DNA of 64,000 nt from Liolophura sinensis (GCF_032854445.1 NC_088295.1:63719249-63783248), one strand, 5' to 3'; shown: positions 11,901 through 22,130, numbered from the stretch's first letter. The notes: a model not told the origin generated them from the letters alone. Translations and numbers: made by a program.

Positions 11901-14305
11901 AATCTGTCAAAGGCGTCTCTCCTCTTCCATTACAGGGTATGGCTAGGGTATGAATGGCAATAATAGGTTGATTTAAAGCACAAAGAACTTCTGGCTTATC
12001 ATTAGGGTTTAAGTCTTTCAGTTTGAAATAAAACACAACGCCTGATGGCGAGCCAAAAATTAAAACTGTTGCATCTATCACTGCTGATTCACTTCCAAAG
12101 AGAGCACTGAAAAGTGCCAATGCACAACCTGAGTTTTCATCCTTCGATGGCCGCAAAGATGATGATGTAACCAAATATACCACAGGCAGTGGACGTAGGT
12201 TATTAGCAGTCTCCATTGTTCTGAAGCCCATGTATTCCAGTCCCTCAGCAGGTATATGCTTTGTCCACAATGGATCAACATTATCATCATTTGTACTACA
12301 TGTGGAAAGTGCTTTTGTATGGTGCAAGGAAATGGTGTAGGAATTTCCAATGATAGAATTTGTCAGTGTACATACACATAGCAGGCCTTGACCTGTACCT
12401 ATTGACACAACTGGTGCACTGAGCAGGAGCTTGGAATCTGATGGAAAAACTCGAACAATGTTGGAAACAGGCCTCTGTTTCGCCCCTTTTCCATGCTGTG
12501 ATGGTAATTGGCTTGCAAGAAGAGTGTCAAAAATATCTTGGTTGTCATCTGACCAGTCTCTGAAACAATTCAAGCACACAGCAAACAAGTATTACACTTA
12601 AAAAAGGTACCCACAGAAAACAATGATTGTCAAAAAGACACAAACAATTCATCTGCCTCCACATATGTGCACACTGTTCGTCACATATTTGATAAGAATA
12701 TTAATGGTGGTAAATGTTGCCATCAATACATCCTTGATCAATTCCAAACTGTATTGAAATATGCTGTTATGTGTTCAGTGACTAATTTGTTTTATTTAAT
12801 ATTTGTTATGTTAGAAGTGAACCAGCACATTCAGGTAACTTACACATCGCCTGACTTAGAAGTCGGGCCACACCTTCCACGACTGGATTCAACCATGTGA
12901 CCTCATTGGTCGGATGACCGCTTGATATATTTATTTTTTTTGTCCAAATATCAAATATTAACATTTGACCACCTTAAACACTTGGACCAATGTAACAAAT
13001 GTATACCAATATCAACAAAACAGCATACAATAAATTAGATCCACATTCAAATGCTACATCAATTAGGCCCATATATGAAACTCAATGCTCCCTTAATTTT
13101 CAGTTTTCCTTCACTATATTTGCCTCCTCGTACACGACTTCCCTACAGTTAACTTCTATTTCCTTCATTTTTTTAAATTATATTTCATTTTTTTATCTTT
13201 TAAGACAGCTCTTGGTGTCGACTATAAGAAATGTTAACGCAAATGCTTACTTCACTCCTGAAGTCTGTAAAGATAAACTATCCACACAGTACACTCTGCC
13301 TATGGTTGAGCCCATCCACAGCGTCCACACATCACTGGGATCTCCATAATCAGGATCCCAGACTTCCACACACAAGCAATTGATTGGTTCTACAGAATTT
13401 ATCACTGCCTGCAAACATATGTCAAGACACACATTTAAGTACCATTATAAGCAGATTGATGTATTTTACAAGAAGGGGTGTGTATTGAAACATACAAACA
13501 TCCTGATGCAGAAAAAAAATCATTTCTCGCTTGTATGTGTTGCAAATAGCTGATTAAGGTATAGGAGGTGCCCCTAAAGATATTAAACTTAAACTTAGTA
13601 AAGTTTTATTTACTATAATAGCTTGCACATTTATTGCTAATTACTCTGATCCGATCATATCAGCAATGATTCTTTCCCAAATAATCACTGTATTACTCAT
13701 TGATAAGTACTGGCAGCATTTTCATCAATGAGTTTCTGGTGTCTTGTTTTCACTTTCAGTTTCATTTCATTACGGTACTATGAATAAGGAAAAGGTACCA
13801 GTAGATAAACGTAATATGCTAAATATTTTAGCGGGCGATTAAAAAGTAACCAGTTTGAGCGCGGAGGATAATGTAATTATCAGTTAAGATCAAATAGATG
13901 AGACAGTCTGGGTGATTTTCATGATAGCTGGTAACTTTTTGGTAACTTTTGGGGACGGCCTACCCAAACGGCCGACGATCGGATGATGGCCTGTCAATTT
14001 GGAAATTTGCCATATTTAGAAATTTGGGGATTTCTTGACAAATACTTCTGCAGTTGTGACATACAAGGTGTGTATAAAGAAGAAAAGTTAATCTACACAC
14101 AATGAAAACTGTTTTGTGTCCTCTTTCCCAACCCAAATTGAGCGACAGTCAATATGAAGTCTTTTAGTTTTAGACCGTTTCATTGACAGTCGCTTTCTTC
14201 ACCCGTCGAGCATACCTTCCGTGCACTATTCATATACACGTGAATATGATGCGGTGACAGCTTGTAGAATGTGACAGTTCCAGTTGTTGTCACCACGCTT
14301 GTCAT
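5789..14305 (-). CDS. FAAP100: FAAP100 ortholog, Fanconi anaemia core-complex subunit (7 exons, ~882 aa)
   Basis: Join (minus): 14305..14216, 13408..13251, 12559..11595, 9000..8047, 7414..7137, 6368..6294, 5917..5789. All junctions are GT-AG and the phases agree (0, 2, 1, 1, 0, 0), giving 883 codons including TGA; human FAAP100 is about the same length. In vertebrates FAAP100 forms a subcomplex with FANCB and the E3 ligase FANCL that supports FANCD2 monoubiquitination in interstrand-crosslink repair in the nucleus. Similarity, judged against the human protein as I recall it, covers the propeller-like N-terminal half (SALFGSESAVIDATVLIFGSPSG, ILPGPIVSEF), a coiled-coil region (RDLLLSIGNTSHEMDRVK, residues ~443-460) and the C-terminal helical end (VYEQLRNVPLPHT, matching VYRQLRHPS in human). 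No disabling change is seen. FANCB, also propeller-based, fits less well. Confidence 0.9.
5918..6293 (-). other. FAAP100 intron 6
   Basis: 376-nt intron with nothing recognised besides the splice signals. Confidence 0.7.
6294..6368 (-). CDS. FAAP100: FAAP100 exon 6 (75-nt exon)
   Basis: Acceptor CTTACCTGCAG ends at 6369; CAG is followed by GTAGAT. Exactly 25 codons: EMTSESRQDGDVQEKQIRSL followed by LHTYQ, phase 0 on both sides. Reading through instead of splicing would stop after 12 more codons (VDVNNFHNRRTF). Splicing to exon 7 restores a gapless match to the human C terminus, so the splice is favoured. If the exon is skipped, frame is kept. Confidence 0.8.
6369..7136 (-). other. FAAP100 intron 5, with a tRNA-derived SINE-like insert
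   Basis: 768 nt. Bases about 6520-6740 on plus resemble a decayed SINE: a GGGTTCAATTCC B box near 6570, then GTGAAATCTTGAGAACAGC and an AAATAAATAAATAAA end. The tail resembles that of the main SINE family. Confidence 0.6.
6520..6740 (+). mobile_element. Decayed tRNA-derived SINE
   Basis: B-box-like GGGTTCAATTCC and a tail GTGAAATCTTGAGAACAGC ... AAATAAATAAATAAA in the expected order. The head is too diverged for a subfamily call. Confidence 0.55.
7137..7414 (-). CDS. FAAP100: FAAP100 exon 5
   Basis: Acceptor TTTTTAACAG ends at 7415; donor GTGAGT begins at 7136. 278 nt. Encodes CRNSTEVLQLILSQTAL to LMRSGFIDRLLA. A second possible acceptor two bases downstream would break phase, so 7414 is preferred. 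Confidence 0.85.
7415..8046 (-). other. FAAP100 intron 4
   Basis: 632 nt with a T16 run near 7570 and a short direct duplication of AACATTTAAGAAAATGA around 7860-7897. No gene seen. Confidence 0.7.
8047..9000 (-). CDS. FAAP100: FAAP100 exon 4
   Basis: Acceptor TTGTGTTCAG ends at 9001; donor GTGAGT begins at 8046. 954 nt, phase 1 in and out. Encodes LTLGSVELYLFSRHGRLYTV, the coiled-coil segment and the middle beta-rich region through QASEVPKLK. Confidence 0.9.
9505..9570 (+). mobile_element. SINE fragment
   Basis: GGCATGCTGGCTTCCTCTCC followed by ACGTGGGAAGG matches the centre of the intact SINE at 21651; both ends are missing. Confidence 0.55.
9859..11367 (-). mobile_element. SINE interrupted by a ~1.27-kb insertion
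   Basis: Bases 9859-9942 are the SINE tail (GTCGTACTCAAGAATATTAC ... CAGCATTATA) and 11216-11367 the remaining body and head (ACCATCCACTGTTGCTGACA through to GAGGGCCCC), both in minus orientation. The whole is bounded by identical 11-bp target duplications TGAGTACTACA (9848-9858, 11368-11378). About 40 bp of the SINE consensus are missing at the break. Confidence 0.75.
9943..11215. mobile_element. Unclassified insertion inside the intron-3 SINE
   Basis: It separates the two SINE halves. Each end carries a cluster of G(G/A)CCTGC motifs (near 9970, 10008 and 10028 at the left; near 11152, 11169 and 11191 at the right, the 11152 copy inverted). A near-palindrome AAGAAGACCACGCTG ... CAGCGGTCTTCTT lies at about 10356-10403. 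No transposase frame is visible, so if it is a transposon it is non-autonomous. Confidence 0.5.
11595..12559 (-). CDS. FAAP100: FAAP100 exon 3
   Basis: Acceptor TTGTTTCAG ends at 12560; donor GTATGC begins at 11594. 965 nt. Begins KDWSDDNQDIFDTLL across the junction and ends GICGIDGEPG. Contains the best family matches (ALFGSESAVIDATVLIFGSPSGVVFYF and LPGPIVSEF). Confidence 0.9.
12560..13250 (-). other. FAAP100 intron 2
   Basis: 691 nt, AT-rich, with no recognised element. Confidence 0.7.
13251..13408 (-). CDS. FAAP100: FAAP100 exon 2
   Basis: Acceptor TTTGCAG ends at 13409; the donor GTAAGC follows at 13250. 158 nt, phase 0 in, two extra bases out. Encodes AVINSVEPINCLCVEVWDPD to GSTIGRVYCVDSLSLQTSGVK, corresponding to the early propeller strands of human FAAP100. 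Confidence 0.85.
13409..14215 (-). other. FAAP100 intron 1
   Basis: 807 nt, phase 0. No recognised element. Confidence 0.65.
14216..14305 (-). CDS. FAAP100: FAAP100 exon 1 (start exon)
   Basis: ATG at 14305-14303 starts MTSVVTTTGTVTFYKLSPHH, 30 codons, ending AAG followed by GTATGC (phase 0). An in-frame stop (TAA, 14389-14387) lies upstream with no other ATG between, so this is the first usable start. The protein begins roughly 40 residues later than the human one. Chosen by splice phase and by alignment of HIHVYMNSARK with the human ELVYVYDQEGG region; a further upstream exon cannot be excluded. Confidence 0.7.
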
Positions 14306-14440
14306 GATCTTATTTTTAAGAGACTGTTTACATCGCCTGTCTTCGCTGTTGTTGTTGTTTCTTTTCCCGCCACCAAGCAGGAAAGATTAGAGATGATATT
14401 CAGGGGAGACCACTCTCATTGCCATGACGATAGCCCCTTC
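14306..14440 (-). promoter_or_regulatory. Putative FAAP100 promoter / 5' untranslated region with an E2F-type site
   Basis: TTTCCCGCC at 14363-14371 (GGCGGGAAA on the gene strand) matches the E2F consensus and sits about 60 bp upstream of the start codon. E2F control is common for S-phase and Fanconi-pathway genes; here it is inferred only. No TATA box is evident. Confidence 0.45.
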
Positions 14441-14804
14441 CGTCCTGTAGCCGACAGCACGATAACAGTACGCAAGTGGTGGGCCTGCATGTTTTTGTTA
14501 TGTAAGACGTTATGGCACACGTGTATAGTTAACCAATTATCCATGCACAAATTGAATTGGACAAAAATCAGAGGACAGCCAGTAGAAAGAAGACTGAAGT
14601 TGGTGATCGTAGTTAAGACCCATTAAACATTTTTATTCACCTGCAGTACGGTATGGTAGGCCTACCGATAAGAAGAGTGGTGCTAAAACATCTTGAAGAA
14701 GAAAGAATATTGATGGCTGAGACGTCAATGAAACAACTGCTGCTTTATAAACTGAACTGTTTCATATCATTTGTTCTTGTAGAATTTTTGAATGTCGCCG
14801 TACT
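14441..14804. other. Non-coding, upstream of FAAP100
   Basis: No supported gene. Open frames here lack domain content and splice context. Confidence 0.5.
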
Positions 14805-14895
14805 TATTTGATTGGAACTCACCACGTATCGGTACCCTACCGCGATACTTAAGAATATTTCACTTCTTTTACGATGGCGGCCAGTTTTCTTTTAC
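14805..14895 (-). mobile_element. SINE tail fragment
   Basis: TATTTGATTGG ... CTTAAGAATATTTCACTTCT ... GATGGCGGCCAG corresponds to the SINE tail read on minus, with a small insertion after the first segment. Confidence 0.5.
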
Positions 14896-17589
14896 CCATG
14901 AAGGAAACTGGAGTGCCCTGAGAAAACTATTGGTCTTTTGAAAGTAACTGAGTGAAAACACACAATACTGTGTGTATATATATATGTGACATTAAATGAT
15001 GGAAAGCAAGTGGTATGTTACAGACTTCATGTACACCGGCCACAGGAGGGCAGAAGTCGACAAACAAAACAGTGACCTGTAGACCTGGGTGCAGGCTATT
15101 TCTTTTCCAGACCGGTAGGCCTACGCGTAGTTGTATAAAATTGTTGCGGTCGACACTTTATTTTATCCATTTTTATAATTTTGGAAGTCTTGATGTATTT
15201 GGGATCACCCTATAAAAAAGCACCTTTCGAATTAAATGGCGGTTATGTCCCCTTGACCACGTGTTGTGACTTTGGTTTCAAGATCGCGACCTTACGTTGA
15301 GGACATTGAAAGCTGGGTGGCATTATTATGCACTGAAGAAAATCAATTAGTTAATCTTTTTACTGGAATTGTAATCGATATACAAATCGAAAGAATGTAA
15401 AGTAAAAAGGTATATTCAAATATCTGTAATCATTATGAGTAATGCTATTAGCTTTACTTTTGACTTTGGTGTTTCACGACCGATTGAAATTAGGCCTATA
15501 GCCTACACTGTGCGTATGCGGGTATCTGACAAATCTCATGATATGAAGACGCAGTAGAATGAACGAGAGCCGGATTCGAGCGCTGATTTTAGTGAACCGA
15601 CTGTGCCTTAAAGCACTGAGCCAGAGAAGATACAAAATGGTGAAACATTGTATGGACTGCATAAATAATAAATAGCATACAAGTATTCAACAGTGAAATG
15701 ACACGTTTTTGTTCTGTATATCGTTTTTGTTGTTGTTGTTGTTTTGTTTTGTTTTTTGTTTTGTTTTGTTTTTTTTTTATTTGTTTTTTTTTTTTTGGTT
15801 AGGGACAAAGGTCTGTCACACCCTAGAGCAGTAAACCAACAAAGACACGAAAAGATAACCATGAATAGATGTACAAGAATCTTAATCACACTGTGCATAA
15901 ATTGAATAAATATATGCACTGTGCACATTTTTTACAACTTAAAACTGGTTTTCTGTTGGTCTAGATAACTTTTCCTAAAAGCACTGGACGACTCATGGGT
16001 TTGAACTGGTTTAGATTCTATGGCGGACCTAGCCCCGTAGCGATGTGGTGTGAAAGTTACACATAGAGATCTAACCAGGGCTATATGCAAATATTGAACT
16101 TCCGAGCTAAACAGCAGACGCTCCGGCGCCCGAGCCCAAACACGAATTCCCCCTGGAAAACACCCCTGTCATGTTGCCTTGTGTCAACTTTCCTGGCCAG
16201 GAATTTCGGGTTAGCCTCGCTATCAGGGTCACAGGCCTAATCCAGTGGTGGTGACTAGGCTCATCCGGGCTCTTCCTCTACTGTACCCGAGGCCCCCGCA
16301 AATGTGCGGAATCCTCTGCATGCACGGTTTATTTTATCCGGCATGTTATATCATATGACAGATTAATAATATACCGTAGACCAAGAACGGATCGAGTTGT
16401 CTCAGTTTGGCTTCTATCTACAAATCATGCACCCTTAAACAGTGGGTTTAGTTAAGCAATATAATAATCTGACTTGAGTCCAAGACGGTGTGAGTTCGAT
16501 TCTGACAACAGCTAATGTTTCAGCCGCTCAGGCAGGAATTCTTAATGGTGCTTTACGGAGCTTGACATCATCGCCCTCAAGAGGTAACTTGTTTATAACA
16601 CGACAACGATCGAGTATACAGATCAGTATACCATTAATTCAGTCCTTGCATACTTATATAATTCAGTTTCTGGCATAAATCTTATTCTGGAGATCAGGTT
16701 GATGATTAAAACGCTGCCATTCTGAAACTATCACGCCATTCATCAATGAGCTGGTGCGTTCGCGAAATCAGTTCTTGCGCTATTTTTACTGCGGCTTAAA
16801 GTCAGGAGGTTCGTCAGGTACCTTTCGAAAGTAAGTAGGTTACTTTGGTGACCCATAAACCTGACCCCCAATATCACATAAATATCATATAAATAAAACA
16901 TGTTTGAGCACGACCTTAAGCCCAAGTCAAATAAACAAATAAATTATTGCAGCGATGTAAAAACTATTTTAAAAAACATGTCCTAAAATTTCGCCCATGA
17001 CAAAGTTGCTCATTTTTCCAGATTCTGGGAGTTTCTGTCAGATCTTAGAAAGGTTCTTTGAGAGGTGTTTGGAACTTAGGATGATATCCTATACTGGGAA
17101 ATTGTAAATTTTACCACTAGAAGTAATATCTCTTGACATTTATTTGCCTCCAGAAATGATCTTTAGTGGTGGAATGTTTAGGTCATTTACTATTGTTACT
17201 ATTATATAGTATAGTGACTATTAACGGGTTTCAGAGAAAACCTTTCTGTGTCCTGACCTGAGAAAACGTGGCACAGGAGAGTGAAACATATTTCTGTAAA
17301 TATTATGTCGTAGCCGTTATAGTGGAATTTTTCCCGCACACGTTTTTAAAATAGGTTATCTTCGACACTTGTGACGTCATGATTTTTTTCCTTGAATTTT
17401 TCTTAGCCGTATATCAAAAGATCCAATAGTAAGAAAAATAATTATCCATCTAGTATTCAGTCACACTGATGTCATTTAAATCATATTTAAATAGGAATGC
17501 ACTGCTTAATAAATCAGGTCTGAAAATCTTGATCAGTGAAAATCATGGTCAGTGAATCACGTCAAACGCGCCTGTATGCGAGTGACTCA
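14896..17589. other. Non-coding stretch with simple repeats and SINE remnants
   Basis: Holds a (GTTTT)n/(GTT)n T-rich run at about 15726-15797, a GC-richer block at about 16010-16330 of unknown nature, and SINE-like remnants near 16470-16580 (GAGTTCGATTCTGACA, B-box-like) and 16840-16945 (tail ending AATAAACAAATAAAT). No gene supported. Confidence 0.5.
16840..16945 (+). mobile_element. SINE tail remnant (second family)
   Basis: GACCCATAAACCTGACCCCC and a tail of AAGTCAAATAAACAAATAAAT resemble the element at 24570-24790. Confidence 0.4.
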
Positions 17590-18178
17590 ATGTTTATGAC
17601 GTTTTTCTACTGAACGTCATGAGAGTGTGTCCATATTAGTGACATGACAATCGGTAGTACGTCACACTAACTGTCATTGGTTACCGTTTTGTTGTGCAGT
17701 CACTAATAGACTCATAGAAGAAGCAGTGTCGCATCGCTCTGTGAGGAACCTCAGGTCTGGTGTTCCATCGATCATTCCTATGACCTATAAGTCTAAAAGA
17801 CCTATACCTACATCGTACGCGATCAGACCGAAAGTAGGGAAGCTGTCACGCCATCGTGAGTTCGACAGGAAACGGGTGTCTTGAAAGCGTTCAGACCTGG
17901 AGAAAAACAACTCCACCGAACCAGACTGAGCTTGAAGAACAATGTTTTTTATTGCGTTTGTCGATTTCGTTTAAACACATAAATCCCCGTAGGTGTAGGC
18001 CTATATGTATGTGTTTAAGTTAGACCCGCCAAAACCCATCTTAAGTGAGCCCTAAAAAGTAAAAGAAATAGGCTTACTGTAAATGTATACATGCTGAGAG
18101 ACTGCATTATAAGGTTATGTTAGAATTAAATCTCAATGCCAGTCTCATTATAGTATAAAGCCCACATAGCTTTGGGTG
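17590..18178 (+). repeat. Dispersed ~0.5-kb unit, copy A
   Basis: Shares in order with copies B and C: TTTATGACGT, CGGTAGTACGTCACACTAA, a GATCAGACCGAAAG block, ATCGTGAGTTCGACAG, GGGTGTCTTGAA, CTGAGCTTGAAGAACAATG and GTCGATTTCGTTTAAAC. Further downstream, GCTGAGAGACTG and AGCTTTGGG are shared with B. Confidence 0.7.
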
Positions 18179-19277
18179 GCACCACTCATTGCCAAGTTTA
18201 AATGTTTTTTTTTTTTTTTTTTTTTTAACAAATCAGCCATCAAATATGTCATGATCAGTGGGGTCAGAATGGAATTAAAAAAAAAAGGGGGGGGGGGTGA
18301 ACTATCACATCAGATTAGAAGAGGGTCTAGGGGCCGTTTAGTCCCTGGAAGCTCCGCAAACCTGAACTGCCGTATGTGAGATCTCAGCCATTTTGGAACA
18401 CCGAGGGATGGGATCTTAAGAGTGTAGAAAAGTGACGCGCTGAAAAACAAAGACTGTTTTAAAAGTCTACACCATTGCCATGAACATATTTTTGAATAGC
18501 CATTCAAAGTTGTACCATCTAGACCTAGAATTTAAAATTGACATCGTTAAAAAAAAAAAAAGGGAGGGTAGGATTTTAAATATGTTTCAGAGCACATTAG
18601 GCGACGATCCAGGGGCCGCCTAGTCCCCGGAAGCTTAGCGACACTAGATTGCCGTACTGTAGAGTTTTCAGATATTGTAAGTTAATTGGTTCCCCGAGAC
18701 GTGGGGTCTAAAAGCCGTAAAACTGGCAACGATTTGAAGTATTAAAAGTTACGATTCCAATTGACTTTAACATCGGGGCTCCGAGTTTAAAAACTGGGGA
18801 CCTAAGTCTAATATGACAGCCACAGATGAGTGTGTTTGGTGAATTTTTTTCACATGTCCCTTTAAAAAGCTTCTTCGATTGATTTCGAGGAAATAAAGAA
18901 TTTAGAACACTTTCTGACTCTAGCTCTAAATTATATACCCGGTACATGTAATATACCCGGTAGTCAAAGTTGGATATTGAGTTTAACGAAGTTGTAGATA
19001 AGTAGAGAAAGTAGGATCTGTTTGATTAAGAAGTAATTATTCTTGTCTAATCTCCGCTGTCCATTTTAATACAACAGTAAATGTAGAGGAACTGATATTT
19101 TAAAACAAGGCGCGACAGTATAGGCCTATACCTACATTTCCTGGCAGATCAAATTTTCCTTGGTACGTAAAAACGTGAAAACCATCGGTGGTGTGCATCG
19201 ATCATAGTAGGCCCTAAACGTCAACGTATAACCTACGGGTTACCGTGTTGATATCAGTTTTGGTGTGGACACTACGC
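18179..19277. repeat. Two diverged tandem copies of a ~300-bp unit, plus homopolymers
   Basis: GGGGCCGTTTAGTCCCTGGAAGCT (18330 area; bases 18331 on) recurs with changes near 18612. Each copy is preceded by a homopolymer (T run and A/G run at 18204-18299; A run at 18549) and followed by a TTGCCGTA/CTGCCGTA word. The remainder to 19277 shows nothing recognised. Confidence 0.5.
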
Positions 19278-19770
19278 AGTATTTATGACGTAACATTATT
19301 CTACGTCATTGGTGACATCACAATCTGTACTACGTCACACTTAGCGTTGTCATTAGTTAGCCTATTGTTTTGTTGGGTACCCATTGATTGGCTTCAAGGA
19401 GAAAGCAGCGTGACAATGCCCTGAAGAAGCATGTAAGTCAAAGTTAAAGTTCTGTAATCCTCCGATCGTTTCTATGGATATGCTAGAAATCCCGCAGTAT
19501 CTGTGCTCATCTGCAGAACATAAACTAGCTATGTGGTCCGATCAGACCGAAAGGGCGGGAGTTGTGAAACCATCGTGAATTCCTCACAAACTGGCGTCAT
19601 TAACGCACAGAGGTCTGGAGACAAAAAAAAAAATCCCCCGAAAGAAACGTAGTTTAAACGATCTGAAGTGAGCCATCAGTGAAGAAATACTGTAAATTTA
19701 GATATGCTGAGAGACTGTGTCAGGAACCTTGTGTCAGGTTCACGTCGTATAAACTCAGCTTTGGGCCATG
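19278..19770 (+). repeat. Dispersed ~0.5-kb unit, copy B
   Basis: Carries TTTATGACGTAAC, GTACTACGTCACACTTA, AATCCTCCGATCGTTTCTATG, CCGATCAGACCGAAAG, GTTTAAACGAT, ATGCTGAGAGACTG and CTCAGCTTTGGG in the same order as the other copies, with the middle diverged. Confidence 0.7.
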
Positions 19771-20806
19771 TTAAATATAAGCGTTAAGTCCGACATTCCT
19801 ATACCATTCGTAGTCCGTAAAGGGCGTTCCAAGTCGATAATCGCAAGATCCATTTCCACAACAACGTTTAACACTAACTCCCGAAGACAAAGGTATGTAA
19901 GAAATTATACAAATAAGAAATAAAGCCGGTAACACACAAGAGAGAAGCGGTCATCAGCTTTCAATGATGCCGGGCAGACAATGAATATTTCAGGCATGAA
20001 TTCCATATCAAGTTCAAATTCGTAGTCCGTGAATGAGTTCCATGTCAAATAACAATTAAACAAGTATCTCAGTCGCGGTTTAATTGCAACTGTTCATAAA
20101 GGCATCATGCTGATGTAATTAGCATGGCTACCTTTACGGCCCCTAGCCTCAGATTAAGCTGTATTGGATACAGTTTGAAAATGACGAGCGTTACAGACCC
20201 TAACCGATCAGATTATGATTCAAAAGTAACGGACGATTACGTCTTTCCCGTTAATATGTAAACATCTCATGCCACAAGAGGCGCCATCTATGATGTTACA
20301 CATGACATACAAGATAGACGGTTACACTGGGCAACCAACGCCATCTATGTTGTTAAATACCATGTACGTGATAGATATGTACATAGGGATAACAGCGCCG
20401 TCTATGTGGTTGATCACAATGCAGATCGCCAGAGATTCTGAACGCTCTGTCCATACCTGCCAAAAAGAGTATTATACTCATTGTAAAATTTGAGAAACTT
20501 AGAATGAAGGCGTTTGATGGAGTATCCTTGACAAACTAGTTTTTGAACTAGCAACTTGTGACGCAGATTAAAGTCATCACAATTAACGCAAGATCTGACA
20601 AATGCTACAAGGCGAGATATGTATACGCCATATGCAGGACCCTTTGGTATATTGCTATTTAAATAAATAATTTACAATATCAAAATTGAAAAGTCATATA
20701 CCATATTAAAATCTTGATACATTTTTTTAACAAATAAACTCTCCAAAATGCCATGGAGTGCATCAATCTTAGTAAACGTTAAGATTGGGAGTGCTTACAA
20801 CAAAGC
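19771..20806. other. Non-coding with a short tandem repeat
   Basis: ATTCGTAGTCCGT(A/G)AA recurs at about 19808 and 20020. A 57-bp tandem repeat lies at 20281-20420. No gene. Confidence 0.5.
20281..20425 (+). repeat. 57-bp tandem repeat, ~2.5 copies
   Basis: GCC(A/G)TCTATG begins at 20283, 20340 and 20397, spaced exactly 57 bases. The repeat is open in one frame because 57 is a multiple of 3, but lacks coding context. Confidence 0.65.
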
Positions 20807-21300
20807 ATTTATGACGTAATTTTATTCAACGGCACCAATGACATCACAATCGGTAGTACGTCACACTAATATTGTCATTGGTTCCAGTTTTGTGGTAAAG
20901 CCTCTGATCGATTCCATGAAGAAAGCATGCAGCCTTGCCTTGCCCTGAAGATGGATATAACTTTGAACCTTAAGTCTGGTAATCCTCCGATCATGTCTAT
21001 GTAGGCGCTAGAAATCTCGTAATATATGCTATTCAGAAAGACATAAACCAGATGAGTGATTTCACCAATATATCGTCCGATCAGACTGAAAGACGAAAGC
21101 TGTGACAGCATCATGAGTTCGACAGAAAACGGGTGTCTTGAACGCATGCAGATTAGAAGAAAAAACAACTCCATTAAACCCGAAACAGACTGAGCTTGAA
21201 GAACAATGTTTTTTATTCCATTTGTCGATTTCGTTTAAACAGATAAATCCTCGTATACATGCAGCTGTATGTGCTTAGGTTAGACCTCCCCAAATCATGT
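20807..21300 (+). repeat. Dispersed ~0.5-kb unit, copy C
   Basis: Carries TTTATGACGTAAT, CGGTAGTACGTCACACTAAT, AATCCTCCGATCATGTCTATG, CCGATCAGACTGAAAG, GAGTTCGACAG, GGGTGTCTTGAA and GTCGATTTCGTTTAAACA. It is closest to copy A at its 3' part and to copy B at its centre. Confidence 0.7.
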
Positions 21301-21650
21301 TGATCCAGTTGTTTATTTAACTCTTCCAATATTACATCGTGCTTCTCCTGCCGGGGGGAGCGTTCAACAGAGATCATTCTCCACAAATAGGAACTATGCG
21401 CACACGTGTTGAAGTTTGTCGGAAAACAAACCTCTTCGTGGAGAGAAACACTTTCTAATGTGTGACTTTATAGTGGTAGCGTTTAACTCTTGCCTTTGGA
21501 TGTGAATATATAAACAAATTGTGAAATTCTACTTTGCTGTTTTCTTAATTGTTTATCCTTCAGAGAAAAGGGTGATAAATAAACGGCGTTAAGCAGCAAT
21601 CTCGTTATTTATGCAAATGCGAAAATAAACCCATCTATTTATTAGACAGC
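21301..21650. other. Non-coding
   Basis: No element recognised. Confidence 0.5.
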
Positions 21651-21914
21651 GGGGGCCTCCGTGGCTCAGTTGGTTAGCGCGCTAGCGCAGCGTAATGACC
21701 CAGAAGCCTCTCACCAATGCGGTCGCTGTGAATTCAAGTCCAGCTCATGCGGACTTCCTCTCCGGCCGTGCGTGGGAAGGTCTGTCAGCAACATGCGGAT
21801 GGTCGTGGGTTTCCTCCGGGCTCTTCCCTTTTTCCGCCCACCATGATGCTGGCCCCTGTCGTATGAGTGAAATATTCTTCAGTAAGGCGTAAAACAACAA
21901 TCAAATAAATATAT
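21651..21914 (+). mobile_element. tRNA-derived SINE, full length
   Basis: Head GGGGGCCTCCGTGGCTCAGT with A box, B box GAATTCAAGTCC, body with CGTGCGTGGGAAGGTCTGTC, and tail GTGAAATATTCTTCAGTAAG ... AATCAAATAAATATA. It is a good reference copy for the family in this window. The flanking target duplication is imperfect. Confidence 0.9.
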
Positions 21915-22130
21915 TTGATAGCTGTTCGGTTGTTTGCAGTTATTTATAACACTATCCTCATTTGTGTTCAGAAAGAAAATTTCTAACTGATTACATAATT
22001 GCATGGCAAGGACAAAGCAACATAAACAGCTAAAACAGCTATACGTCTAGAAAAGTGTCAATGTAGTATTGAAACTTTCGATCACAAAAGCCTGATGTAC
22101 GAAAATAATATTGAAGTACTGTGGCCTCTT
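21915..22130. other. Non-coding
   Basis: No element recognised. Confidence 0.5.

Noticed and set aside
14393-14626. 77-codon plus-strand frame opposite the FAAP100 promoter, a possible divergent gene
   Set aside because: No donor, no similarity and no continuation on the plus strand.
21651-21745. Possible functional tRNA gene
   Set aside because: The A and B boxes are those of a SINE head continuous with a SINE body; no separate mature tRNA fold.
21661-21892. Open frames over the SINE (also at 56300-56538)
   Set aside because: They are readings of the SINE body, not proteins.
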